Assembly (NCBI RefSeq): GCF_014197755.1
Contig: NZ_JACIGE010000004.1
Span: forward strand, 1-64,000
Length of the DNA stretch: 64,000 nt
Reading direction: 5' to 3'
Origin: Rhodocyclus tenuis
GTDB taxonomy: Bacteria > Pseudomonadota > Gammaproteobacteria > Burkholderiales > Rhodocyclaceae
Shown: positions 57,083-64,000 of the stretch, in pieces
Layout: the number at the start of each line of letters is the position of its first letter
Numbering within the stretch: the first letter of the stretch is position 1
Position numbers and translations under genes: made by a program
Notes under the pieces: generated by a model
The model's database searches: none
What the model saw: the letters and a program-made list of their open reading frames with translations, nothing else
What the model was told of the DNA's origin: nothing

Positions 57083-57607
57083 GCCTGTGCCGGAAAGGCG
57101 CTGGCCGGCCGCGTTCGAGGAGGACCGGGACCGTTTGAATCGTCTATAATCGAGGCCCGCAGCATCCGTTTATCAGGCCCCCTCGATCTTTGTTTTTCTC
57201 CGGATGGTTTTCATCATGCCGTCCGTTGCATTGGCAATTTTCAGGTTGTCCGGGGGGGCGAGTGAGGCCGACGTGAGGCGCTTCAGAGATGCGCCGATGG
57301 TTGGCCTTTTTGTCTTCTGGCGTTTGTTTCCTGCTGCCACCAGGGGCGTCGTTGCGCACAAGAATGGACTGTCCGCTGGCAGTTCAATTCTCGTCAGGCG
57401 ACAGGCTGGAAGCGGCTGCTGTGGATGCGCTGCACTTCCGCGTTGCTGATGCGGGTTGCAGTGGTGGTGCGCTGCTATATGGCCGGCGCACTTTGGGGGT
57501 TTGGGTGGCAAGGGTGTTAAGTGCCCGCCTTGATTGACTCAGGCAGGCCGGGATTCACCTGCGCTTGGTCGTAATGAAGCGACCGCGTAATTCGAGGAAT
57601 GATCTTC
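57083..57607. other. Long gap between gntR and sdhC
   Basis: About 525 bases. It contains a terminator-like hairpin at 57150-57197, a TATAAT at 57145-57150 that overlaps it, a run of seven G near 57252, and otherwise nothing recognisable. No open frame here has a ribosome site and family features. The sdh promoter and any leader regulation should lie in it; I could not pick a promoter with confidence. Confidence 0.45.
57150..57197 (+). terminator. Terminator-like hairpin after gntR
   Basis: TCGAGG (57150-57155) pairs with CCTCGA (57181-57186), extended by CC/GG across a bulge. It is followed by the T-rich tract TCTTTGTTTTTCT. It lies about 70 bases past the gntR stop. Confidence 0.6.
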
Positions 57608-58000
57608 ATGGCTGATACCGCTATCAGAACGAAAAAACGTCCGAAGAATCTGGACATCATGTCGATCCGGCTCCCGCTTCCCGGGGTGCTGTCGATCATC
57701 CACCGGCTTACCGGCGCCGCCTTGTTCATTTTGTTGCCGGTCTTCCTCTGGTTGTTCGAGCGGAGTCTGGCGACACCGGAAACCTTTGCCGAGGTCAAGG
57801 CGCTCGGCAATCACCTGATCGTGAGGCTGATCCTGCTCGGCTTCATCTGGTTTTACATCCAGCATTTCCTCACCGGCCTGCGTTATCTGCTGATCGACCT
57901 GCACAAGGGTGTCGAGCTTGAGGCGGCCCGCTTCTCCACCAAGGTGGTGTTTGCTGCCAGCACAACGCTGATGCTGGTGATCGGAGCGTTCATCCTATGA
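57608..58000 (+). CDS. sdhC: Succinate dehydrogenase cytochrome b556 subunit
   Basis: A 130-residue SdhC with three membrane helices. The N-terminal signature RPKNLDIMSIRLPLPGVLSIIHRLTG (quoted in part) carries the S and R used in the ubiquinone site. The helix 2 region YIQHFLTGLRYLLIDLHKG supplies the haem b histidine. It anchors SdhAB to the inner membrane. Start 57608 (MADTAIRTKK) is preferred over an ATG three codons upstream that abuts the ribosome site. It is coupled to sdhD by ATGA. Confidence 0.95.
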   Translation: MADTAIRTKKRPKNLDIMSIRLPLPGVLSIIHRLTGAALFILLPVFLWLFERSLATPETFAEVKALGNHLIVRLILLGFIWFYIQHFLTGLRYLLIDLHKGVELEAARFSTKVVFAASTTLMLVIGAFIL

Positions 58001-58344
58001 TCAAACGTAAACTCGTTGGCGCCCACTACGGATTCGGCGACTGGCTGCTGCAGCGCGGTACGGCGCTGGTGATGGCGCTCTACGCCACGCTCATTCTCGT
58101 CATCATGGCGGTGGTGCAGCCGTCGACCTATCTCGAATGGCGCGGCATTTTCGACAACCGCGTCATGGCCTTCCTGACCTTCATCTATCTGGTCGCGCTG
58201 TTCTGGCACGCCTGGATCGGTGTGCGCGACATCTGGCTGGACTACGTCAAGAACACCGGGGTGCGCCTGCTGCTGCTGATGGCGACGCTGGCCGTGACCA
58301 TCGGCTACACCGGCTGGGCCGTGCAGATTCTGTGGAGAGTGTAA
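57997..58344 (+). CDS. sdhD: Succinate dehydrogenase membrane anchor subunit
   Basis: A 115-residue SdhD with three helices. It shows RKLVGAHYGFGDWLLQRGTALVM at the start, and the helix 2 motif FWHAWIGVRDIWLDYVK, with histidine for haem b and the Arg/Asp/Tyr of the quinone site. It overlaps sdhC by four bases and directly abuts sdhA. Confidence 0.95.
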   Translation: MIKRKLVGAHYGFGDWLLQRGTALVMALYATLILVIMAVVQPSTYLEWRGIFDNRVMAFLTFIYLVALFWHAWIGVRDIWLDYVKNTGVRLLLLMATLAVTIGYTGWAVQILWRV

Positions 58345-60141
58345 GTGAGCTATTCGAATATTGCGGTACGCAAGTTTGATGCGGTGATCGTCGGTGCCGG
58401 TGGCGCCGGCCTGCGCGCCGCCATCCAGTTGTCAGAGTCCGGCCTCAAGGTGGCGGTGCTGTCGAAGGTGTTTCCGACGCGCTCGCACACCGTTGCGGCG
58501 CAAGGCGGTGTTTCGGCGTCGCTCGGCAATTCCGAGCCCGATCACTGGACCTGGCACATGTACGACACGGTCAAGGGATCCGACTGGCTCGGCGACCAGG
58601 ACGCGATCGAGTTCATGTGCCGCAAGGCGCCGGAAGTCGTCGTCGAACTGGAACACTTCGGCATGCCCTTCGACCGTACTGACGAGGGCAAGATCTACCA
58701 GCGCCCGTTCGGCGGTCATATGTCGAACTTCGGCGAGAAGCCGGTGCGCCGCGCCTGTGCCGCCGCTGACCGCACCGGCCACGCCATGTTGCACGCGCTC
58801 TATCAGCGTAACGTGCGTGCGCGCACGCAGTTCTTCGTCGAATGGATGGCACTCGACCTGATCCGCGATGCTGAAGGCCACGTGCTCGGCGTCAGCGCGC
58901 TGGAAATGGAAACCGGCGAAGTCTCGATCTTCCACGCCAAGGCGACGATCTTCGCCACCGGCGGCGCCGGCCGCATCTTCGCCTCGTCGACCAATGCCTT
59001 CATCAACACCGGCGACGGTCTGGGCATGGCGGCGCGCGCCGGCATCCCGCTCGAGGACATGGAGTTCTGGCAGTTCCACCCGACCGGCGTCGCCGGTGCC
59101 GGCGTGCTGATCACCGAGGGCGTGCGTGGCGAAGGCGGTATTCTGCGCAACGCCTCCGGCGAGCGCTTCATGGAACGCTACGCGCCGAACGCCAAGGATC
59201 TCGCTTCGCGCGACGTCGTCTCGCGCGCGATGACCACCGAAATCAACGAAGGTCGTGGCTGTGGTCCGAACAAGGACTTCGTCCTGCTCGACATCACCCA
59301 CCTGCCGCCGGAAACGATCATGAAGCGGCTTCCCGGCATCCGCGAGATCTCGATCCAGTTCGCCGGCGTCGACCCGATCAAGGCGCCGATTCCGGTGGTG
59401 CCGACCTGTCACTACCAGATGGGCGGCATCCCGACCAACTACAAGGGTCAGGTCGTCGTTCCCGTTGGCGACGAGCCGAACGTGCCGGTTCCCGGCTTCT
59501 ACGCCGCCGGCGAGTGCGCCTGTGCTTCGGTGCACGGCGCCAACCGGCTTGGTACCAACTCGCTGCTCGATCTGCTGGTCTTCGGCAAGGCCTCCGGTGA
59601 AACGGTGGTCGAGGATCTCAAGCAGATGCCGGCCGAACATCGCTCGCTGCCGGCCGATGCCATCGAGCGCACGCGCGAGCGCCTCGAACGACTCGATGCG
59701 CGCAGCGGCGGCGAGAGCGAGTACGAGACGCGACTGGCGCTGCAGCGTGTGATGCAGGCGCATTGCGGCGTTTTCCGCTTCAAGGACAAGCTCGCCGAAG
59801 GCGTCGAGAAGATTCTCGAGGTCGAGCAGCGCGTCGGCAAGGTTGCGATCAAGGACAAGTCGAAGGTGTGGAACACCGCCCGGGTCGAAGCGCTGGAACT
59901 CGACAACCTGATCGAAGTGGCCAAGGCGACGATGATCTCGGCCAACGCCCGCCTCGAATCGCGCGGCGCCCACGTGCGCGATGACGCGCCGGATACCGCC
60001 GAGCGCCCGAACGGCCGCAACGATACGGAATGGCTGAAACACACCCTGTGGAGTCGCGACGGTAACAGCCTCGCCTACAAACCGGTGAAGCTCGAACCGC
60101 TGACCGTCGAATCCATCGCGCTGAAGACGCGATCCTACTGA
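58345..60141 (+). CDS. sdhA: Succinate dehydrogenase flavoprotein subunit
   Basis: A 598-residue SdhA oxidising succinate to fumarate. It has the FAD loop VIVGAGGAGLRAAIQLSE, H48 in TRSHTVAAQGG for covalent FAD, the succinate-site WQFHPTGVAGAGVLITEGVRGEGG and HGANRLGTNSLLDLLVFG, and the C-terminal fold. It begins with GTG at 58345, directly after the sdhD stop. SdhE, encoded downstream, installs the FAD. Confidence 0.96.
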   Translation: MSYSNIAVRKFDAVIVGAGGAGLRAAIQLSESGLKVAVLSKVFPTRSHTVAAQGGVSASLGNSEPDHWTWHMYDTVKGSDWLGDQDAIEFMCRKAPEVVVELEHFGMPFDRTDEGKIYQRPFGGHMSNFGEKPVRRACAAADRTGHAMLHALYQRNVRARTQFFVEWMALDLIRDAEGHVLGVSALEMETGEVSIFHAKATIFATGGAGRIFASSTNAFINTGDGLGMAARAGIPLEDMEFWQFHPTGVAGAGVLITEGVRGEGGILRNASGERFMERYAPNAKDLASRDVVSRAMTTEINEGRGCGPNKDFVLLDITHLPPETIMKRLPGIREISIQFAGVDPIKAPIPVVPTCHYQMGGIPTNYKGQVVVPVGDEPNVPVPGFYAAGECACASVHGANRLGTNSLLDLLVFGKASGETVVEDLKQMPAEHRSLPADAIERTRERLERLDARSGGESEYETRLALQRVMQAHCGVFRFKDKLAEGVEKILEVEQRVGKVAIKDKSKVWNTARVEALELDNLIEVAKATMISANARLESRGAHVRDDAPDTAERPNGRNDTEWLKHTLWSRDGNSLAYKPVKLEPLTVESIALKTRSY

Positions 60142-60166
60142 ATCGCGTCGCAAGGAGTTGATAAGA

Positions 60167-60880
60167 ATGACGAACCGTACGCTCCAGTTCAAGATTTACC
60201 GCTACGATCCGGACCGCGACGACGCGCCGCGCATGCAGGATTACTCGGTCGAAGTGAACCCGGTGACCGACCGCAAGTTGCTCGACGTGCTGGTCAAGCT
60301 CAAGTCGCAGGACGATTCGCTGTCCTTCCGCCGCTCCTGCCGCGAAGGCATCTGTGGTTCCGACGCGATGAACATCAACGGCAAGAACGGTCTGGCCTGT
60401 CTGACCGAGGTGTCCACGCTGAAGTCGCCGGTGGTGCTGCGTCCCTTACCCGGCCTGCCGGTCATCCGCGACCTGATCGTCGACATGACCCAGTTCTTCA
60501 AGCAGTACCACTCGATCAAGCCTTACCTGATCAACGACACGCCGCCGCCCGAGCGCGAGCGTCTGCAGTCGCCGGAAGACCGCGAGGAACTCAACGGCCT
60601 CTACGAGTGCATTCTGTGCGCCTGCTGCTCGACCGCGTGCCCGTCGTTCTGGTGGAACCCTGACCGCTTCGTCGGTCCGGCCGGCCTGCTCAACGCGTAT
60701 CGCTTCATCGCCGACACGCGTGACCAGGCAACCAGCGAGCGCCTTGACGACCTCAACGATCCTTACCGCCTGTTCCGTTGCCACACGATCATGAATTGCG
60801 TCGACGTCTGTCCGAAGGGGCTGAACCCGACCAAGGCGATCGGCAAGATCAAGGAACTGATGGTTCGGCGTGCGATCTGA
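60167..60880 (+). CDS. sdhB: Succinate dehydrogenase iron-sulfur subunit
   Basis: A 237-residue SdhB. The [2Fe-2S] domain has SCREGICGSDAMNINGKNGL followed by AC (C-x4-C-x2-D form as in E. coli). The [4Fe-4S] motif is CILCACCSTACP and the [3Fe-4S]/[4Fe-4S] part CHTIMNCVDVCPKGLNP. It relays electrons from FAD to ubiquinone. The start at 60167 follows AAGGAG. Confidence 0.96.
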   Translation: MTNRTLQFKIYRYDPDRDDAPRMQDYSVEVNPVTDRKLLDVLVKLKSQDDSLSFRRSCREGICGSDAMNINGKNGLACLTEVSTLKSPVVLRPLPGLPVIRDLIVDMTQFFKQYHSIKPYLINDTPPPERERLQSPEDREELNGLYECILCACCSTACPSFWWNPDRFVGPAGLLNAYRFIADTRDQATSERLDDLNDPYRLFRCHTIMNCVDVCPKGLNPTKAIGKIKELMVRRAI

Positions 60881-61151
60881 CGGGGCGCCGACCTTGCATC
60901 ACGATGATTTGAACCGTTTGCGCTGGCGTTGCACGCGGCGGGCATTTCTTGAACTCGACCTTTTGCTGGGTGAATTTCTCGACCAGCGCTTTAATGGATT
61001 GACTGAAGAGCAGGCACGCGCCTTCGCCGTGCTTGCCGATCTGGACGACCATGAACTCTGGCCGCTGGTCAATGGCAGCCAGACGTGTGACGACCCGCAG
61101 CAGGCCGCCGTTCTGGCCATGCTGCGCGAGAGCCGGGAAAACCCGGCCTGA
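60870..61151 (+). CDS. sdhE: FAD assembly factor SdhE
   Basis: A 93-residue SdhE/CptB-like protein promoting covalent flavinylation of SdhA. It shows [20 protein letters not shown], the conserved helix containing the RGxxE motif of the family, and [22 protein letters not shown]. Here the motif reads R-A-F-L-E, with alanine replacing the usual glycine. It begins with GTG at 60870, overlapping sdhB by 11 bases. Despite the substitution, the rest is intact and the context is decisive. Confidence 0.9.
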   Translation: MRSDGAPTLHHDDLNRLRWRCTRRAFLELDLLLGEFLDQRFNGLTEEQARAFAVLADLDDHELWPLVNGSQTCDDPQQAAVLAMLRESRENPA

Positions 61152-61216
61152 GGCGGAAGTGGAGACGACGCCGGCAGCAAACTCGTGAAATCATCCATCT
61201 CAACAGGGACCCAACC

Positions 61217-62512
61217 ATGAGCACCGAACGCAAGGCAAGTCTGATCCTCGAAGGCAGCGCCCCCGTCGATTTCCCGATCCTCAAGCCGACGCACGGTAAC
61301 GACTGCATCGACATCCGCACGCTGGGCGGCAAAACCGGCCTGTTTACTTACGATACCGGCTATCTGTCGACCGCCAGCTGCGCCTCGAAGATCACCTACA
61401 TCGACGGCGACAAGGGCGAGCTGCTCTACCGCGGTTACCCGATCGAACAGCTTGCCGAGCAATGTAACTTCCTTGAAGTCGCCTATCTGCTGAAGAACGG
61501 CGAACTGCCCAATGTCGGGCAGAAGAACGGTTTCGAGAAGACGATCAAGAGCCACACGATGGTGCATGAGCAGCTGGTGAAGTTCTACCAGGGCTTCCGT
61601 CGTGACGCGCACCCGATGGCGGTGCTCGTCGGTGTCGTCGGCGCGCTGTCGGCGTTCTATCACGATGCGATGAACTTCTACGATGCCGAGCATCGCAGCA
61701 TCAGCTTCAACCGCATCGTCGCCAAGATGCCGACGATCGTCGCCATGGCCTACAAGTACTCGATGGGCGAGCCCTTCATGTACCCGCGCAACGATCTGGA
61801 TTACACCGCCAATTTCATGCACATGATGTTCGGCACGCCGTGCGAGAAGTACGAGCCGAATCCGGTGCTGGTGCGCGCGCTCGACATCATCTTCACGCTG
61901 CATGCCGACCACGAGCAGAACGCCTCGACCTCGACGGTGCGTCTGGCTGGTTCTTCGGGCGCCAACCCCTTCGCCTGCATCTCGGCCGGCATCGCCTGCC
62001 TGTGGGGGCCGGCACACGGTGGCGCCAACGAAGCCTGCCTGAACATGCTCGAGCAGATCGGCGACGTGTCGCGCGTCGGCGAGTACATCACCCGCGCCAA
62101 GGACAAGAACGACAGCTTCAAGCTGATGGGCTTCGGTCACCGCGTGTACAAGAACTTCGATCCGCGCGCCAAGTTGATGCGCAAGGTCTGCGGCGACGTG
62201 CTCAGCGAGCTCGGCCTGGAAAACGATCGTCTGTTCAAACTGGCGCTGGCGCTCGAGAAAATCGCGCTCGAAGACGATTATTTTGTCGACAAGAAACTTT
62301 ATCCGAACGTCGATTTCTACTCCGGCATCGTGCAGAAGGCGCTCGGTATTCCGACCTCGATGTTCACCTGCATTTTCGCGCTGGCACGTACCGTCGGCTG
62401 GATGTCGCAGTGGGAAGAAATGCTGATCGATCCGGAATACAAGATCGGTCGGCCGCGTCAGCTGTACATTGGTGCTGCCCGTCGCGACGTCGTCAGTCTC
62501 GAACAGCGCTGA
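61217..62512 (+). CDS. gltA: Citrate synthase (type II)
   Basis: A 431-residue hexameric-type citrate synthase, condensing oxaloacetate with acetyl-CoA. Signatures: [38 protein letters not shown] (catalytic histidine), [14 protein letters not shown] (catalytic histidine) and [25 protein letters not shown] carries the catalytic aspartate. Its N-terminal extension is of the NADH-regulated gamma/beta-proteobacterial type. It lies 65 bases after sdhE and is closed by a hairpin before sucA. Confidence 0.96.
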   Translation: MSTERKASLILEGSAPVDFPILKPTHGNDCIDIRTLGGKTGLFTYDTGYLSTASCASKITYIDGDKGELLYRGYPIEQLAEQCNFLEVAYLLKNGELPNVGQKNGFEKTIKSHTMVHEQLVKFYQGFRRDAHPMAVLVGVVGALSAFYHDAMNFYDAEHRSISFNRIVAKMPTIVAMAYKYSMGEPFMYPRNDLDYTANFMHMMFGTPCEKYEPNPVLVRALDIIFTLHADHEQNASTSTVRLAGSSGANPFACISAGIACLWGPAHGGANEACLNMLEQIGDVSRVGEYITRAKDKNDSFKLMGFGHRVYKNFDPRAKLMRKVCGDVLSELGLENDRLFKLALALEKIALEDDYFVDKKLYPNVDFYSGIVQKALGIPTSMFTCIFALARTVGWMSQWEEMLIDPEYKIGRPRQLYIGAARRDVVSLEQR

Positions 62513-62519
62513 GTTTCAG

Positions 62520-62553
62520 ATCCGGGGTGACGCAGGGCGCCCCGGATTTGTTT
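62520..62553 (+). terminator. Terminator-like hairpin between gltA and sucA
   Basis: ATCCGGGG (62520-62527) and CCCCGGAT (62540-62547), an 8-bp perfect stem with a 12-base loop, followed by TTTGTTTG. It may end gltA transcription or reduce read-through into sucA. Confidence 0.75.
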
Positions 62554-62628
62554 GCCACGTCGGCTGCTGCGCCGGCCGGCGTGGAGTTGCTTGCTCGCGC
62601 AGGCGTTTTCCGACTGCAGGTGTAACTC

Positions 62629-64000
62629 ATGATGAAGCAGCTGTCAGGCAATTCCTACCTCTTCGGTGGCAATGCTCCGTTCGTCGAGGAGCTCTACGAG
62701 CGCTACCTCGACAACCCGGCGACCGTTCCAGAAGAATGGCGGGCGTATTTCGACCAGTTGGCGCAACAACCTGGCGCTGCCGCCCACGATGTTGCGCACA
62801 CCCCGGTCATCAACGCCTTCGCCGATCTGGCCCGGCAGGGCGGTTACCGCAACGCTGCCGCAGCACCGGTCGATGACCGCAAGCAGGTCGGCATCCTGCA
62901 GCTGATCAATGCCTACCGCTTTCTCGGCGCACGCTGGGCCAATCTCGACCCGCTCAAGCGGCAGCCGCGCCCGGACATTCCGGAACTCGATCCGGCGCAT
63001 CACGGCCTCGGCGACGCCGATCGCAACACCGTCTTCAACGCCGGCTCGTTCCGCGGCGTCGAGGAGCGTGCCAGTTTCGGCAAGATCATTGATGCGCTGC
63101 GCGAAACCTACTGTAGCTCGATCGGCGTCGAGTACATGTACATGAACAACATCGCCGAGAAGCGCTGGCTGCAGCAACGCCTCGAGCCGATTCACTCGCT
63201 CGGCGGTCATGCGCCCGAGCAGAAAAAGCGCTTTCTCGAACGTCTGACCGCCGCCGAGACCCTTGAGCGTTACCTGCACACCCGCTACGTCGGACAGAAA
63301 CGTTTTTCGCTCGAGGGCGGCGAGTCGACGATCGTTGCCATGGACGAACTGGTGCGCGTCGCCGGTGCCGGCGGCGTCGACGAAATCGTCATCGGCATGG
63401 CACACCGCGGTCGCCTCAATGTGCTCGTCAATATCCTCGGCAAATCGCCGGCGATGCTGTTCGAGGAATTCGAAGGCAAAAAGGCGCAGGATCTGTCTTC
63501 CGGCGACGTCAAGTACCACATGGGTTACTCGTCGGACGTGTCGACACCGGGAGGGCCGTGCCGGTTGACGCTGGCGTTCAACCCCTCGCACCTCGAGATC
63601 GTCAATCCGGTGGTGGTTGGCGCCGTTTTCGCCCGCCAGTGCCGGCGCGGCAAAGTCGGGCGCGACAAGGTTTTGCCAGTGGTCATTCACGGCGATTCGG
63701 CCGTTGCCGGCCAGGGCGTCAACCAAGAAATGCTCAATTTCGCGCAGACGCGCGGCTATGGTGTCGGTGGCACGGTGCATCTGGTGGTCAATAACCAGAT
63801 CGGTTTCACCACCTCCGACCCGCGCGACCTGCGTTCCTCGCTCTACTGTACCGACATCTTCAAGATGGCCGACGCGCCGATCTTCCACGTCAATGGCGAC
63901 GATCCGGAAGCGGTGGCGCTGGTGACGCGCATCGCCATCGAGTTCCGCCAGACCTTCAAGAAGGACGTCGTCGTCGACATCGTCTGCTACCGCAAGCTCG
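62629..64000 (+). CDS. sucA: 2-oxoglutarate dehydrogenase E1 subunit (N-terminal part, runs off window)
   Basis: The first 457 codons of SucA, which decarboxylates 2-oxoglutarate with thiamine diphosphate in the oxoglutarate dehydrogenase complex. It opens MMKQLSGNSYLFGGNAPFVEE. The thiamine-site and core motifs IGMAHRGRLNVLVNILGK, YSSDVSTPGGPCRLTLAFNP, HLEIVNPVVVG and VIHGDSAVAGQGVNQEML are present. The frame stays open to the window end. The next genes are expected to be sucB and lpdA. Only the first half of the usual about 950 residues is visible. Confidence 0.95.
   Translation, partial: MMKQLSGNSYLFGGNAPFVEELYERYLDNPATVPEEWRAYFDQLAQQPGAAAHDVAHTPVINAFADLARQGGYRNAAAAPVDDRKQVGILQLINAYRFLGARWANLDPLKRQPRPDIPELDPAHHGLGDADRNTVFNAGSFRGVEERASFGKIIDALRETYCSSIGVEYMYMNNIAEKRWLQQRLEPIHSLGGHAPEQKKRFLERLTAAETLERYLHTRYVGQKRFSLEGGESTIVAMDELVRVAGAGGVDEIVIGMAHRGRLNVLVNILGKSPAMLFEEFEGKKAQDLSSGDVKYHMGYSSDVSTPGGPCRLTLAFNPSHLEIVNPVVVGAVFARQCRRGKVGRDKVLPVVIHGDSAVAGQGVNQEMLNFAQTRGYGVGGTVHLVVNNQIGFTTSDPRDLRSSLYCTDIFKMADAPIFHVNGDDPEAVALVTRIAIEFRQTFKKDVVVDIVCYRKL

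Noticed and set aside
57145-57150. TATAAT as the sdh promoter
   Set aside because: It overlaps the left arm of a terminator-like hairpin, has no good -35, and is about 460 bases from sdhC.

Overview
The window is a high-GC chromosomal segment from a betaproteobacterium, most likely Rhodocyclales (Dechloromonas/Azonexus/Accumulibacter-like). This rests on protein flavour and gene order, not on a marker gene: a fabI / maoC-pta / ackA operon, a class I phaC, an FNR with four candidate cluster cysteines beside hemN, a CzcABC-type RND operon with a P-II protein, and a mdh / gntR / sdhCDABE / gltA / sucA block. No rRNA, tRNA or CRISPR array was seen.

Layout. (1) 1-11.1 kb is accessory DNA. The left edge carries the end of an IS3-family element. 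It is followed by a LysR regulator facing a long run of carbonyl and alcohol redox genes: two aldo/keto reductases with twin-arginine signals, a secreted cupin, an SDR, an iron-type alcohol dehydrogenase, an NAD(P)-binding protein, a third aldo/keto reductase, a Bcr/CflA exporter and a secreted alpha/beta hydrolase. It ends in a wrecked fourth aldo/keto reductase. To the eye, base composition here is lower in GC than in the rest. (2) 11.5-18.2 kb, minus strand: class II ribonucleotide reductase nrdJ with two NrdR-like boxes upstream, then fabI, maoC-pta, ackA. (3) 18.3-28.2 kb: a YhiI/RbbA/YhhJ-type ABC exporter, a universal stress protein, a beta-CASP-type metallo-hydrolase, PHA synthase and a Bax-inhibitor-1 protein.

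(4) 28.3-37.1 kb is an anaerobic/metal section: hemerythrin, DUF2249, a multi-pass haem-copper/NnrS-like membrane protein, FNR, an FNR box, hemN, a TauE/SafE-type membrane protein, UspA, a Cu+ ATPase and a copper-chaperone-like protein. It is followed by a SelD-like protein of unknown role. (5) 38.4-46.1 kb, minus strand: a heavy-metal RND efflux operon (TolC-like, adaptor, CzcA-like pump, P-II) downstream of htpX. (6) 46.2-50.6 kb: nhaR, convergent with a haem/iron uptake energiser operon, tonB-exbB-exbD-(unknown)-DUF2325-hemP, under a candidate Fur box. (7) 50.7-55.0 kb: housekeeping and miscellaneous genes (flavin oxidoreductase, rlmJ, MazG-like, CitE-like). (8) 55.2-64 kb: TCA-cycle genes, with mdh and gntR divergent around a perfect 14-bp palindrome, then sdhCDABE, gltA and a truncated sucA.

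Functionally, the core looks like a facultatively anaerobic, PHA-storing heterotroph. Acetyl-phosphate/acetate chemistry (Pta-AckA) sits beside fatty-acid synthesis. FNR appears to switch on oxygen-independent haem synthesis, and copper handling supports respiratory oxidases. The left-hand island adds reactive-carbonyl detoxification under its own regulator. Statements about motifs are read from the sequence; family functions come from general knowledge; regulatory links are inferred.
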